The notes under the pieces: generated by a model | What the model was told of the DNA's origin: nothing | Seen by the model: the letters and a program-made list of their open reading frames with translations, nothing else | The model's database searches: none | DNA from: Actinoplanes regularis | GTDB taxonomy: Bacteria; Actinomycetota; Actinomycetes; Mycobacteriales; Micromonosporaceae | NCBI RefSeq assembly: GCF_900188005.1 | Contig: NZ_FZNR01000024.1 | Span: 1 to 64,000, forward strand | Direction: 5' to 3' | DNA: 64,000 nt | Shown here: one piece after another, positions 1 through 8,943 of the stretch | Position numbering within the stretch: position 1 is the stretch's first letter | How the letters are laid out: the number at the start of each line of letters is the position of its first letter | Translations under genes and position numbers: made by a program

Positions 1-74
1 ATGATCTCCCTCTGCGATTCCGCGTCTCCCGCGGTGACACCCAGACCATGACCGCCGCCACTGACACCGCCCTA

Positions 75-107
75 ACAGCGCCCTGACACCCCGGACCAGG
101 GCGCTGT
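75..107 (-). terminator. Hairpin terminator at the 3' end of the biosynthetic operon
   Basis: A perfect 11-bp inverted repeat (75-85 pairing with 97-107, loop of 11 nt) lies 57 bp beyond the stop codon of the last operon gene (flavin reductase, stop at 164). It is GC-rich with no clear T-run, as is common in actinobacteria. The remaining bases from 1 to 163 show no supported gene. Confidence 0.65.
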
Positions 108-163
108 CAGGGGGTATTCAGCGCACACCGGCTACGCGCGGCGATTCTGGAGAAGGCTGCCGG

Positions 164-676
164 TCAGGTCGGAACGGGCGCGGCGATCGAGCGGTACGAC
201 CCGTTCAGGAACAGCAGGGGCCCCTTTCCCGCCTGGAGCGTGCCGAAGGTCACCGCCTCCCCGATGACCACCGCGTGGTCGCCGCGATCGAGGATGTCCT
301 GCACCCGGCAGTCGAAGTAGGCGGTGCCCTCGCTGAGCACCAGGCAGCCGGTGGCCGGGCCCCGCTGCACCCGGACCCCGGCGAACGCGGCCGCCCCGGA
401 CGGGCGTCGTGCGTCGGCGAACCAGCGCGCCACGCCCTCCTGGTCGGCCGCCAGGACGGTGACCGCGAAGATCCCGGACTGCCGGACCTGGGTCAGCAGC
501 CGGCACCGGTCCTTCAGACAGGTCAAGACCAGGGTCGGTGTCAGCGACACGGTGGTGAACGAGTTGACCGTCATGGCCACCGGGATGTCGTCGAGCACGC
601 TGCTGATGACGCCGACCCCGGTGGCGAAGGCCCCGGCCGCACGGCGGAAATCGATACCCTGATCCTGAACCGCCAT
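164..676 (-). CDS. Flavin reductase (FMN-binding split barrel, HpaC-like)
   Basis: This 170-residue protein fits the NAD(P)H:flavin oxidoreductase family, which supplies reduced flavin to a partner monooxygenase. Typical features are the N-terminal FRRAAGAFATGV segment, AMTVNSFTTVSLTP near residue 40, the GIFAVTVLA strand and a late GDHAVVIGEA strand. I chose the ATG at 676, 2 nt after the stop of the upstream VOC gene, because the family homology begins there; the open frame further upstream is not family-like. It is the last gene of the operon. The butirosin pathway also uses a flavin reductase (BtrV) with a monooxygenase. No classical two-component flavin monooxygenase is visible, so the partner may be one of the acyl-CoA-dehydrogenase-fold proteins of this operon or lie outside the window. 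Confidence 0.85.
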   Translation of the reverse strand: MAVQDQGIDFRRAAGAFATGVGVISSVLDDIPVAMTVNSFTTVSLTPTLVLTCLKDRCRLLTQVRQSGIFAVTVLAADQEGVARWFADARRPSGAAAFAGVRVQRGPATGCLVLSEGTAYFDCRVQDILDRGDHAVVIGEAVTFGTLQAGKGPLLFLNGSYRSIAAPVPT

Positions 677-678
677 CG

Positions 679-1050
679 TCAATCCTGTCCCCAGACAAGG
701 CAGAACGGGTGGCCGGCCGGGTCCGCGTAGACCCGGAAGCCCGAGGTCCGGCCCCCGCCGCCGCGCAGCAGCGTGGCGCCGAGCTTGAGCACCGCCGGCT
801 CGGCCTCCCGGATGTCGTCCACTTCGATGTCCAGGTGCACCTGTTGCGGGAAGTCCGCGTCCGGCCACTGCGGCGGCTGGTAGTCCGGCACACTCTGGAA
901 ACACAGGCGGGGATGGCCGTCCTCGCCGGCGAGCGTCACCCAGTACCCGTCGTCGTCGGCCCACCGCAGACCGGTGAGTTCGACGTAGAACTCCGCCAGC
1001 TTGCCGGCATCCGGGCAGTCGAGCACCACCGCGTGCAGACGGCCGATCAT
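679..1050 (-). CDS. VOC-family (glyoxalase/bleomycin-resistance fold) protein
   Basis: This 123-residue protein has the paired beta-alpha-beta-beta-beta layout of the vicinal oxygen chelate superfamily. It opens with RLHAVVLDCPDAGKLAEFY, has a central QVHLDIEVDD strand and ends with the FRVYADPAGHPFCLVW signature typical of the common small glyoxalase-like proteins. In biosynthetic clusters such proteins serve as self-resistance binding proteins, isomerases or dioxygenases. The sequence does not tell which. It sits between the formyltransferase (stop-to-start gap of 27 nt) and the flavin reductase (2 nt gap), so it belongs to the same operon. Confidence 0.82.
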   Translation of the reverse strand: MIGRLHAVVLDCPDAGKLAEFYVELTGLRWADDDGYWVTLAGEDGHPRLCFQSVPDYQPPQWPDADFPQQVHLDIEVDDIREAEPAVLKLGATLLRGGGGRTSGFRVYADPAGHPFCLVWGQD

Positions 1051-1077
1051 CCGTACTCTCCCCTCGTCGACACCGGG

Positions 1078-1998
1078 TCAGTGAAGATAGTCACCGACGG
1101 TGCCGAAATAGTCGACGGCACGCACCGGTGGCCCGGTCTCGGTGGCGACCTGAAGCAGGATCACGCCACGGTCGAAGCCGTCGGCCGGCCGCCCGCAGGC
1201 GACCACCACACCACCGTCCTCGGCTTTCACCACCCGGCCCGGAGTGCCGCCGTACGCCCGGGTCGGCCGGACGGCCGCCTTGACCCACAGCCGCAGGCCC
1301 CGGTGGGTGGTCCAGGCGTTGACGAAGGGATCCGACTGTCCACGGACGAGGTTGCAGATCGTGGTCGCGCTGTCGGACCAGTCGATGCGGGTGTCCGCCG
1401 CACCGATCCGGTGATAGAACGAGGCTCCCACGGTCTGCTGCGGCTCGCCCAGGTCGCCCGCCGCGACCCGCTCCAGCGCCTCGAGGGTGACCGGCACGTA
1501 CTCGTCGAGCAGGCGTCGCAGGACGTAGTCCGCGGTGTCCTGCGGACCGATCTTGACCCGGGCCCGGGCCAGCACCGGACCGGTGTCGAGCGTCTCGGCC
1601 ATGTAGTGCACGGTGAGGCCGGTCTCCTCCTCGCCGTTGCGGATCGCCCAGTTCACCGCCCCGAACCCGGCGTACGCGGGCAGCAGGGCGTCGTGCGTGT
1701 TGATCGCGCCGTGCTCGGGGATCCGCAGCACGTCCATCGGCACCTGGGTACGCCAGTTGGTGGAGACGATCAGCTCGGGCGCGAGCCGGCGCAGGTGGTC
1801 GTGCAGCTCGGGCTCGCGGGCGCCGGCGGAGTACCGGACCGGCAGGCCCAGCTCGGCGGCGGCCTCCTCCACATCCGGTTCGCCCAGCCCGCTGAAGTCC
1901 GCTCGGTGGGTCAGCACCAGCAGCACCTCGTGGTGTGGCGCGATGCCGCGCAGCACCGTCGCGCCGAGCTGGCCGTACCCGAAGAAGACGATTTTCAT
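1078..1998 (-). CDS. Formyltransferase (methionyl-tRNA formyltransferase/ArnA type)
   Basis: This 306-residue protein matches the N10-formyltetrahydrofolate-dependent formyltransferase family. The N-terminal Rossmann-like domain starts MKIVFFGYGQLGA, and the catalytic Asn-His-Asp triad is intact: N100 and H102 in INTHDALLPAY, D138 in ETLDTGPVL. A C-terminal domain (about 205-306) follows the fold of Fmt. The usual HGSLLP loop is replaced by HDALLP, and the protein is a specialised paralogue in a biosynthetic operon, so the acceptor is probably a pathway amine rather than Met-tRNA. Its ATG overlaps the argininosuccinate synthase stop as ATGA (1995-1998), indicating translational coupling. The amino substrate cannot be named from sequence. 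Confidence 0.83.
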   Translation of the reverse strand: MKIVFFGYGQLGATVLRGIAPHHEVLLVLTHRADFSGLGEPDVEEAAAELGLPVRYSAGAREPELHDHLRRLAPELIVSTNWRTQVPMDVLRIPEHGAINTHDALLPAYAGFGAVNWAIRNGEEETGLTVHYMAETLDTGPVLARARVKIGPQDTADYVLRRLLDEYVPVTLEALERVAAGDLGEPQQTVGASFYHRIGAADTRIDWSDSATTICNLVRGQSDPFVNAWTTHRGLRLWVKAAVRPTRAYGGTPGRVVKAEDGGVVVACGRPADGFDRGVILLQVATETGPPVRAVDYFGTVGDYLH

Positions 1999-3221
1999 GG
2001 CTGGACCGGCGCCGTTCCCCGGCCGGCCCGGAAGCGGACGGTGTTGACCCGCAACCACCCGGAGGAGTCCCGCTGGTCGAACACGTCGTCCGCCTCGAAG
2101 GTGGCGAAGGCGGTGTCATAGCGGCTGTGCGGGGATCGCCGGCCGATCACCTGCACCGTGCCCCGGTGCACCCGGAGGATCGCGTCGCCGGTGACGTTCT
2201 GCTGGCTGAAGTCGATGGCGGTCTGCAGCATCAGCCGCTCCGGCGCGAACCAGAGCCCGCGGTAGACCAGCGCGGTGTACTTGGGCATCAGCTCTTCCTT
2301 GAGCTGGGCCACCTCCGGGTCGAGCACGAGCGACTCCACCGCCCGGTGGCCGTGCCAGAGCAGCGTGCCGGACGGGGCCTCGTAGATGTTGCGGGTCTTC
2401 ATGCCGAAGATCCGGTTCTCCACGATGTCCAGCCGGCCGATCCCGTGCCGGCGGCCGATCTCGTCGAGAGCCTGCAGCACCCCGGCGGCCGACAGGGACT
2501 CGCCGTTCACCCCGACCGGGTTCCCGCCCTCGAAGTGGATCTCGACGGTCTCCGGCTCGGCCGGGGTGTCGGCCAGGTCGCGTACCCGGAACAGCAGGCC
2601 CTCCGGAGCCGGCTGCGCCGGGTCCTCCAGGGCCTCGCCCTCGTAGGAGGTGTGCAACAGGTTGCTGTCGATCGAGTACGGCCGATCACCGCTGCTCAGG
2701 TCCAGCTCGATGCCGTGCTTGCCGGCGTAGTCGAGCAGGTCGCTGCGGGAGGCGAACTCCCACTCCCGCCACGGGCTGATCACGGTGAGGTCCGGCCGCA
2801 GCGCGGCGAAGGTCATCTCGAAGCGGATCTGGTCGTTGCCCTTGCCGGTGGCCCCGTGCGCGACCGCGTCGGCGCCCACCTCCTCGGCGACCCGCAGGTG
2901 TGCGGCGGCGATCAGCGGGCGGCCGATGGAGGAACCCATCAGGTACTGCCCCTCGTAGAGCGCGTTGGCCCGGTACATCGGGAACGCGAAGTCCCGCGCG
3001 AACTCCTCGCGCAGGTCCACCACCCGTACCTCGTCGGCGCCGAGCTTCTCCGCCTTGCGGGCGGCGACGCCCAGTTCCTCCCCCTGGCCGAGGTCGGCGA
3101 TGAAGGCGGTCAGCCGGCAGCGGTACCGCTCCTTGAGCCAGACCAGGGCCACCGAGGTGTCGAGCCCGCCGGAGAAGGCGAGCACGATGTGCTGGGGGAC
3201 GGTCTCGTTTCGGTTCGACAT
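1995..3221 (-). CDS. argG: Argininosuccinate synthase (cluster paralogue)
   Basis: This 408-residue protein is a full-length argininosuccinate synthase. It carries the PP-loop motif AFSGGLDTS near residue 15, the GKGNDQ segment near 125, SIDSNLLHTSYEGEALE in the middle and the C-terminal synthetase domain. The family uses ATP to adenylate the ureido group of citrulline and couple aspartate. No argininosuccinate lyase or other arginine-biosynthesis gene is nearby. The gene is sandwiched between a 2OG-Fe oxygenase (5 nt upstream) and a formyltransferase (ATGA overlap), so I infer that it builds a guanidino-type or N-aspartyl group in the secondary metabolite, or boosts arginine supply. A housekeeping role is possible but less likely. 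Confidence 0.9.
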   Translation of the reverse strand: MSNRNETVPQHIVLAFSGGLDTSVALVWLKERYRCRLTAFIADLGQGEELGVAARKAEKLGADEVRVVDLREEFARDFAFPMYRANALYEGQYLMGSSIGRPLIAAAHLRVAEEVGADAVAHGATGKGNDQIRFEMTFAALRPDLTVISPWREWEFASRSDLLDYAGKHGIELDLSSGDRPYSIDSNLLHTSYEGEALEDPAQPAPEGLLFRVRDLADTPAEPETVEIHFEGGNPVGVNGESLSAAGVLQALDEIGRRHGIGRLDIVENRIFGMKTRNIYEAPSGTLLWHGHRAVESLVLDPEVAQLKEELMPKYTALVYRGLWFAPERLMLQTAIDFSQQNVTGDAILRVHRGTVQVIGRRSPHSRYDTAFATFEADDVFDQRDSSGWLRVNTVRFRAGRGTAPVQP

Positions 3222-3226
3222 ACGCC

Positions 3227-3985
3227 TCACGCCTCTCCCCCGGGCGCGGCGGCCCAGAGCTGGTCCATGGTCTCGTGGGTGAATTCCCGGTTCAGGTCGG
3301 TTGTGGAGGCGTACCCCATGTTGACGATCTTGCGGCGGCCACTGCGGACCGGATAGACCCGGTGCAACGTGGTGTTGGTCCGCATCAGGTACAGGTCGCC
3401 GGGGAACAGCTCCATCGAATAGATCGGCCGGGTCACCAGCGCACGGTTGATCGCCGGGTTCTTCTTGTCCCAGGTGGTGCCGGGCACGCACTGAACGAAT
3501 CCGCCTTCCTCCACGGGTGGGCACTCGATGACCCACACCAGCGCGAAGGCGAAGTCGTCCCAGTGCCATCCGTGTGTGTCGCCGTCGCGCTCCAGGCAGG
3601 TGATGACGTACTGCTCGGCCTCGTACGGGCAGACGTGCACCGGCTCGCCGGCCACCTCCGACAGCACCCGCATCAGCGGCTCGGCGGTGTAGACCTCGTT
3701 GATCACCGTGCCCAGCTCGAAGATCTCCTTGCGGGTCACGTTACGCATCCGCCGCGGGGTGTAGTCCGTCTCCGCGAAGCTCAGGTCCCGCCGGGTGCCC
3801 GCCTTCTCGATCAGGCCGTTCACCTCCTCGGCGAGCAGCTTCTTGACGCTCTCCGGGGCGGCGAACGAGACCTTGGCGTGGCCCAGGTACGAGAAGTCAC
3901 GACGAGCCGCCGCGATCTCCTCCGCCGTGACCGACCGCTCCACGTGCTCGCGTACGTCCTGATGCAGTGTTCTTACCTCAAACAT
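3227..3985 (-). CDS. 2-oxoglutarate/Fe(II)-dependent oxygenase
   Basis: This 252-residue protein shows the facial triad of non-haem Fe/2OG hydroxylases: H141-x-D143 in THGWHWDDF, a distal H208 in TTLHRVYPV, and arginines 217-218 of GRRKIVNMGY placed to bind 2OG. Its size and layout resemble the small BesD-like amino-acid halogenase/hydroxylase group. Because the HxD aspartate is present it should hydroxylate (or desaturate) rather than halogenate. The ATG at 3985 has a G-rich ribosome site, and a run of nine G (minus strand) lies just upstream. It precedes argininosuccinate synthase by 5 nt. The likely substrate is a free or carrier-bound basic amino acid, but this is inference. Confidence 0.82.
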   Translation of the reverse strand: MFEVRTLHQDVREHVERSVTAEEIAAARRDFSYLGHAKVSFAAPESVKKLLAEEVNGLIEKAGTRRDLSFAETDYTPRRMRNVTRKEIFELGTVINEVYTAEPLMRVLSEVAGEPVHVCPYEAEQYVITCLERDGDTHGWHWDDFAFALVWVIECPPVEEGGFVQCVPGTTWDKKNPAINRALVTRPIYSMELFPGDLYLMRTNTTLHRVYPVRSGRRKIVNMGYASTTDLNREFTHETMDQLWAAAPGGEA

Positions 3986-3999
3986 GGGTTCCCCCCCCC

Positions 4000-6423
4000 T
4001 TATCGGTTCCGCGCCGTCACGACGCGGGCGAATGCGAAAATGGCGGCGGCGACCTCCGGCACGGCGGGCGCGCGCAAGACCTCGAAGTGCTCGGCCGCGA
4101 CACGCCGGGTCTCGGTGGCCCCGAGCCGTTGCGACCACTGGGTGAGCTGGACGTCCAGCAGGTCGGCGCCGACCACCAGCGCGGGCACGTCGACCGGTCC
4201 GGGATGGACGTAGGCGGCGTTCGCCCGGGCGTGCCGCTCGTAGACACGCCACCGCTGGCCCAGCAGCGTCGCCGGGACCGGCTGGCCGGCGGCGGCCAGC
4301 CCGGCGGCCAGCGCGGCGATCGCCAGCGACTCGTCGAAGCTCGTGTCGCCGGCGCCGACCGCCGTATGCGACGCGGGCATGTCCGGCGGCAGCCGCAACG
4401 AGCGGTGGATCACCCCGGAGAACGTGTCGAACCAGGTCCGGCGCGGGTCCGGGGGCAGTGCGTAGCCGGTCGGTGGCGTGGCGTCCAGCACCACCAGCGC
4501 CGACCGGGGCCCGGCCTGGTCGGCGACCATCTGGTAGGCGATCTGGCCACCGAACGACCAGCCGCCCATCAGGTCCGGCGGGCCTCCGGCGGCCACCAGG
4601 TCGGCGAGGTAGCGGCGGGCCAGGTCCGGGACCGTGGTCGATTCGGTGGTGTCCCGGGACGCGGTGATCCGCCACGACTCCGGCAGCGCCCGTACCAGTT
4701 CCTGGTAGTCGTTGGGGCTGCCACCCGCGCCGTGCACCAGGTGCAGGTGGGTGCCGGGGCCCTCGCGCAGGGTGACCAGGGTCGACTCGGTCCCGGCCGG
4801 GTCCCGGGCCGGGTCGCCGGCGAGCTGCTCGACCAGGCGCCGCGGCGTCGCCTCGGCCAGCCAGCGCACCAGGTCGACGCCCGTTCCGTCGCCGTCCAGC
4901 AGGCCGGCCAGCCGCAACGCACCCAGCGAGTTGCCGCCGACGGCGAAGAAGTCCACGTCCGGGCCCTGCGGAGGCTGCCCCAGCACCTGCGCCCACGCGG
5001 CGGCCACCGTGCGCCATCCGGCCGACCCGGGCAGTTCGCCGGCGGGCTCGTGGACCTCGGCCGGCGAGGTCGCGGCGCCCCGGCCACGGGCGCGGCTGGC
5101 CACCTCGAAGGAGCCGATCGTGCGCTTCGGCTCGGCCCCACCGTCGGCCAGCACGGCGTCGAGGTCGTGCAGCAGCGCCAGCACGCTGCTCTCCCGGTAC
5201 CGGCCGCTGTGGTACTCGACCTCGATGGCATAGCCGTCGGCCACCTCCCACGCGGACATCGCGAGGTCGGCGCGGGCGGCCCGGTTGGGGCTGGGCAGCA
5301 GGGTCGCCGGCACCTCACCGAAGCCGAGGTCGGCGCCGATCGGACCCAGGTAGCTCAGCAGCAGCGGGGTGGTGTCACCGAGCGCGGTGCGGGTGGCCTC
5401 CGGCAACGCCTGGAACACCACCGGGTACGGAACGGCCTGGTGCACCAGCATCTGCCACATCGCGTCCCGGGCGTTGCCGACCACCTGCGCTACCGTGTCG
5501 CCGCCGGCGACCGAGGCCCGCATCAGGCACAGGTTGGCGGTGTAGCCCATCAGCGCCTGATCCGATGCGGTCATCCGGTTCGCCGTCACCACCCCGATGG
5601 AGACGTCCGACCCCGCACCGGCCCGGGCGAGCACGATCTGCATCGCCGCGAGGAGGACCGCGAACGGGGTGGCGAAGCTGGCTTTGGCCAGCGCGGCCAG
5701 GCCCGCGGCGGCCTCCGTGCTGAAGCCGTACCGCAGGATCGCCCCGGGCGCGCCGCTGACCGCCTCGCCGGACAGGTCGGGCTCCAGGACCGTGGCGGTG
5801 ACGCCGTCCAGGGTCTCGCACCAGTAGGCCAGGCTCTTGTCCCAGCCGCCGTCCGCACGGGCGGCCGCCTGCTGCCGGGCGTAGCCGGAGAACGGCGCCG
5901 GCTCCCCCGGGAAGGACACCGGTTCGCCCCGCTGGACGGCCGCATACGCGGCCGACAACTCGCCGACCAGCAGCTGCACCGCCCACCCGTCCAGCACCAC
6001 GTGGTGGACGGTCAGCAGCACCTCGCGCCGGTCGCCGACCCGGACCAGGGTGAGCCGCGCCAGCGGCGCCCGGTCCGGCTCCAGCGGCAGGGCGTGCACC
6101 TCCTCGGCGATCAGGCGCAGCAGGGTCGCCGCGTCGACCGGCCCGGGGTCGCTGATCTCGACGTGGCCCAGGTCGACCGGCATCGGGCCGGCCACGGCCA
6201 GGGTCACCGTCTCGTCGCGGCGCACCACCGAGGTCCGCAGCGCCTCGTGCCGGTCCACCATGGCCTGCCAGGCGACCCGCAGGGCCGCCTCGTCGAGCGG
6301 ACGGTCCAGCAGCATCCGCCAGGTGAGGTGGTAGACCGAACGGTTCCTGGCCCGTTGGTGCAGCCACCACAGCGACTCCTGCATCGGGGTGGCCGGGACC
6401 GGCTCCACGTTCGTCACGCGCAC
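4000..6423 (-). CDS. NRPS: condensation - carrier - thioesterase (no adenylation domain)
   Basis: This 807-residue protein has three domains. A condensation domain covers about 1-430, with the active-site HHVVLDG at 140-146 and TPMQESLWW at the start. A peptidyl carrier domain at about 460-540 has DFFAVGGNSLGAL, with the phosphopantetheine serine near 497. A C-terminal thioesterase at about 560-807 has nucleophile motif GWSFGGQ near 622 and catalytic His in AEHFEVL near 778. It lacks an adenylation domain, so the carrier must be loaded in trans, plausibly by the stand-alone A-type enzymes at 6433-8943 or 26234-27808. The terminal thioesterase suggests it performs the last condensation and releases the product. 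Confidence 0.93.
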   Translation of the reverse strand: MRVTNVEPVPATPMQESLWWLHQRARNRSVYHLTWRMLLDRPLDEAALRVAWQAMVDRHEALRTSVVRRDETVTLAVAGPMPVDLGHVEISDPGPVDAATLLRLIAEEVHALPLEPDRAPLARLTLVRVGDRREVLLTVHHVVLDGWAVQLLVGELSAAYAAVQRGEPVSFPGEPAPFSGYARQQAAARADGGWDKSLAYWCETLDGVTATVLEPDLSGEAVSGAPGAILRYGFSTEAAAGLAALAKASFATPFAVLLAAMQIVLARAGAGSDVSIGVVTANRMTASDQALMGYTANLCLMRASVAGGDTVAQVVGNARDAMWQMLVHQAVPYPVVFQALPEATRTALGDTTPLLLSYLGPIGADLGFGEVPATLLPSPNRAARADLAMSAWEVADGYAIEVEYHSGRYRESSVLALLHDLDAVLADGGAEPKRTIGSFEVASRARGRGAATSPAEVHEPAGELPGSAGWRTVAAAWAQVLGQPPQGPDVDFFAVGGNSLGALRLAGLLDGDGTGVDLVRWLAEATPRRLVEQLAGDPARDPAGTESTLVTLREGPGTHLHLVHGAGGSPNDYQELVRALPESWRITASRDTTESTTVPDLARRYLADLVAAGGPPDLMGGWSFGGQIAYQMVADQAGPRSALVVLDATPPTGYALPPDPRRTWFDTFSGVIHRSLRLPPDMPASHTAVGAGDTSFDESLAIAALAAGLAAAGQPVPATLLGQRWRVYERHARANAAYVHPGPVDVPALVVGADLLDVQLTQWSQRLGATETRRVAAEHFEVLRAPAVPEVAAAIFAFARVVTARNR

Positions 6424-6432
6424 GGCCCTGCC

Positions 6433-8943
6433 TCAGCCCTGAGCCGCGAGCAGTTCGGAGGTCAGCCGCTTGCGGTCCACCTTGTCGACCTCGGTCAGCG
6501 GGATCTCGACGCGGTGGTGGAAGGCGCGGGGCCTCATGTACGGGGGCAGGTGCCGGACGAGCGTGGTCAGCTCGCCGTCGGCCAGCGCCGCGCCGGTGTA
6601 GACGGCGTGCAGATCCAGTTCGCCGTCGGCGGCGGCCACCGTGACCACCACCGCCTCCACCACACCCGGATGCACCCGCAGCGCCGCTTCGATCTCACCC
6701 AGCTCCACCCGGTTGCCACGCACCTTGACCTGGTGGTCGATGCGGCCCTGGTGCACCAGCTCACCGGATTCGCGGCGGACCCGGTCACCGGTGCGGTACC
6801 AGTGCTCGGCGGTCAGCGGCTCGGTACCGTCGTACAGCCGGCCCTGGACCCCGTCGAACGCGACGAACCGGCCGATGTTCTGTGCCGCCTCCAGATAGCC
6901 GGGGAACCGTTGCGGGCCACGGATGCACAGCTCGCCGTCGTCGCACGGGCGCAGGTCCGCGTCGAGCAGGACGTGATCCAGCCGCGGGTAGATGTCACCG
7001 ATCGGCACCGAGCGGTTGGAGGACTCGACGCGGGCGGCCGGGTCGGACGGCACCTCGTACGCGGTGACGATGACCGTGGTCTCGGTGGGCCCGTAACAGT
7101 TGATCACCGCGGTGTTCGGCGCGGCCGCCGTCCAGTCCTCGACCTGCTCGATCGAGAGCGGCTCACCACCGAACGAGCTCAGCCGCAGGGTCGGCATGCT
7201 CTCCGGGACCAGCGCCCGCAGCCGCTTGGCGAACGAGATCAGCGACGGCACGGACAGCCAGTGGGTGAGCCGGCGGGAGTTGATGAAGCGGACCGGCGCC
7301 AGGACGTCGCCGCGCTGCGCCACGCAGAGCGTCGCGCCCGTGCCCCAGGCGCCGAACATCGCCAGGATCGACCCGTCGAAGCACATCTCGAAGGTCTGCG
7401 AGACGCGGCAGCCGGGCAGGAACCGGTACCTCGGGATCACCTCGGTCAGGAACTCGCTGACGTTGGCGTGGGTGGCCGGCACGCCCTTGGGCCGGCCCGT
7501 CGTACCGCTGGTGAAGATGATGTACGCGAAGTCGTCCGGCCCGCGCTGAACCTGCGGCGGTATCTCCTGACCGGGTTCGGGTGCGAGGAACCGGCGCCAG
7601 CCGTCGCCGGTCAGGTTCAGCACGGCGACCGGGGCCTTCGCCCGGTAGTCGGCCAGGCCGTCACCCGAGGTGTCGTCGATCATCGTGAGGTCGAGTCCGG
7701 CCTCCGCGGTGATGGCGAGATTGCGCTCCGCCGGATTCGCGGGGTTCAGTGGCACCACCGTCGCGCCCAGCCGCAGGGCGGCCAGGTACGCGATGTAGCC
7801 CACCAGACTTCGCGAGGTGAGCAGGCCGACCCGCAGCGGCGCGCGGCCCAGGGCCGCGTGCATGGCGCCGGACAGGCGCTCGGCCGCCGCCCACAACTCG
7901 GCGTAGGTCAGCACGTCCGAGTCGACCTCGATGGCCACACTCTCCGGGTGCTGCCGGGCCGAGGTCTGGAACCAGTCGTAGAGGGAACGAATCTGCATGG
8001 CACTTCCTTCGGGGGGTCCGGCGGTGCCGGTCCGCCGCAGCGCCGCGGCGGATCGGTCGCGTTCCAGGTGTCGCAGATGGTCGAACGTGGTTCGCAGGAG
8101 CGTGTGGCGGGGCCGCCCACGGCGGGCCGAGTCCAGGGCGAAGCGCAGCGCGCGGGGCAGCCCGGCCCAGGCCGCCGCCGCCTCCGGGTCGCCGGCCACG
8201 CCATGCCGGAACATCTGGTGCTGCGCGACCGCCCAGAGGTCCTCCAGGTGTTCCGCGGCCGTCTCGCCCGCCGCCACCACGAAGTCCCGCAGGTACGCGA
8301 GCGCGGCGTCGCCGGTGCGCCAGCGCCCGGGCAGCACCGGTTCGGCGGCGGTAGCCGCCGACGAGCGGCGCAGCCAGCACGGCCGCCCGGGCAGCGGCGG
8401 GGTCAGCCAGTGCCCGAACACCAGTGCGTTGCGCAGGTCCTGCACCGGGCTCCAGCCCGGCGGCGGCGTCATCGCCGCGACCAGGTCGGCGCCGGTCAGC
8501 CAGCCCGCGTACGGGTGCTGCTCGCCCTCGGGCAGTACGCCTTGGAACCCGTCCAGCACGTGCCAGCCGGCGGCCGTACGGTCGTCGACCAGCAGCCAGT
8601 GCGGGGCGTGCCCGCTGCCACCGACCGCCGGCGACCACGGCAGGGCCGCGTTGTCGGTGACCACCAGCACCCGGCCGTGCCGGCGCAGCTCCGCCTCGAG
8701 CTCCGCCTCCACCTCGCCGGCCAGACCGGTCGCCCAGACCAGGCGACCGCCGTCCGGAAGCCGGTCCAGCGGATACCGGTGATGCGAGAAGGCGAGCCGC
8801 CCGCCGGGCAGATCGGTGCGCACCGCCACCCGCATCGACGCGGCGAGGCGTTCCGCTGTGCCGGGGAACTCGCTGTCCAGGTAGCCGGCGAGGTTGCTGG
8901 TGTAGCAACTGAGTCCGGTGAACCGCGGCTCGGTTGTGGTCAT
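6433..8943 (-). CDS. BtrH-like (C39-fold) domain fused to an adenylation domain
   Basis: This 836-residue protein joins two enzymes. The N-terminal ~310 residues resemble the BtrH_N family (papain/C39-like acyltransferases such as butirosin BtrH), with a candidate cysteine in GLSCYTSNLAGYL and a candidate His-Asp pair in PHWLLVDD. From about residue 317 (MQIRSLYDWF) an adenylation domain follows, with YIIFTSGTTGRPKG, FEMCFDGSILAMF, NCYGPTETTV, WYRTGDRV and a terminal lysine segment VDKVDRKRL. Reading the ten pocket positions by hand gives DGLLSFCVIK, which I cannot assign. There is no stop between the parts, but a strong internal Shine-Dalgarno (GAAGGAAG) precedes the ATG at 7998, so a free adenylation enzyme may also be made. 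The start overlaps the PPTase stop (ATGA). Confidence 0.86.
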   Translation of the reverse strand: MTTTEPRFTGLSCYTSNLAGYLDSEFPGTAERLAASMRVAVRTDLPGGRLAFSHHRYPLDRLPDGGRLVWATGLAGEVEAELEAELRRHGRVLVVTDNAALPWSPAVGGSGHAPHWLLVDDRTAAGWHVLDGFQGVLPEGEQHPYAGWLTGADLVAAMTPPPGWSPVQDLRNALVFGHWLTPPLPGRPCWLRRSSAATAAEPVLPGRWRTGDAALAYLRDFVVAAGETAAEHLEDLWAVAQHQMFRHGVAGDPEAAAAWAGLPRALRFALDSARRGRPRHTLLRTTFDHLRHLERDRSAAALRRTGTAGPPEGSAMQIRSLYDWFQTSARQHPESVAIEVDSDVLTYAELWAAAERLSGAMHAALGRAPLRVGLLTSRSLVGYIAYLAALRLGATVVPLNPANPAERNLAITAEAGLDLTMIDDTSGDGLADYRAKAPVAVLNLTGDGWRRFLAPEPGQEIPPQVQRGPDDFAYIIFTSGTTGRPKGVPATHANVSEFLTEVIPRYRFLPGCRVSQTFEMCFDGSILAMFGAWGTGATLCVAQRGDVLAPVRFINSRRLTHWLSVPSLISFAKRLRALVPESMPTLRLSSFGGEPLSIEQVEDWTAAAPNTAVINCYGPTETTVIVTAYEVPSDPAARVESSNRSVPIGDIYPRLDHVLLDADLRPCDDGELCIRGPQRFPGYLEAAQNIGRFVAFDGVQGRLYDGTEPLTAEHWYRTGDRVRRESGELVHQGRIDHQVKVRGNRVELGEIEAALRVHPGVVEAVVVTVAAADGELDLHAVYTGAALADGELTTLVRHLPPYMRPRAFHHRVEIPLTEVDKVDRKRLTSELLAAQG

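Noticed and set aside
1995..3221. Housekeeping arginine biosynthesis locus
   Set aside because: No argB, argC, argD, argF, argH or argR is present, and the gene is embedded by overlaps in the biosynthetic operon.
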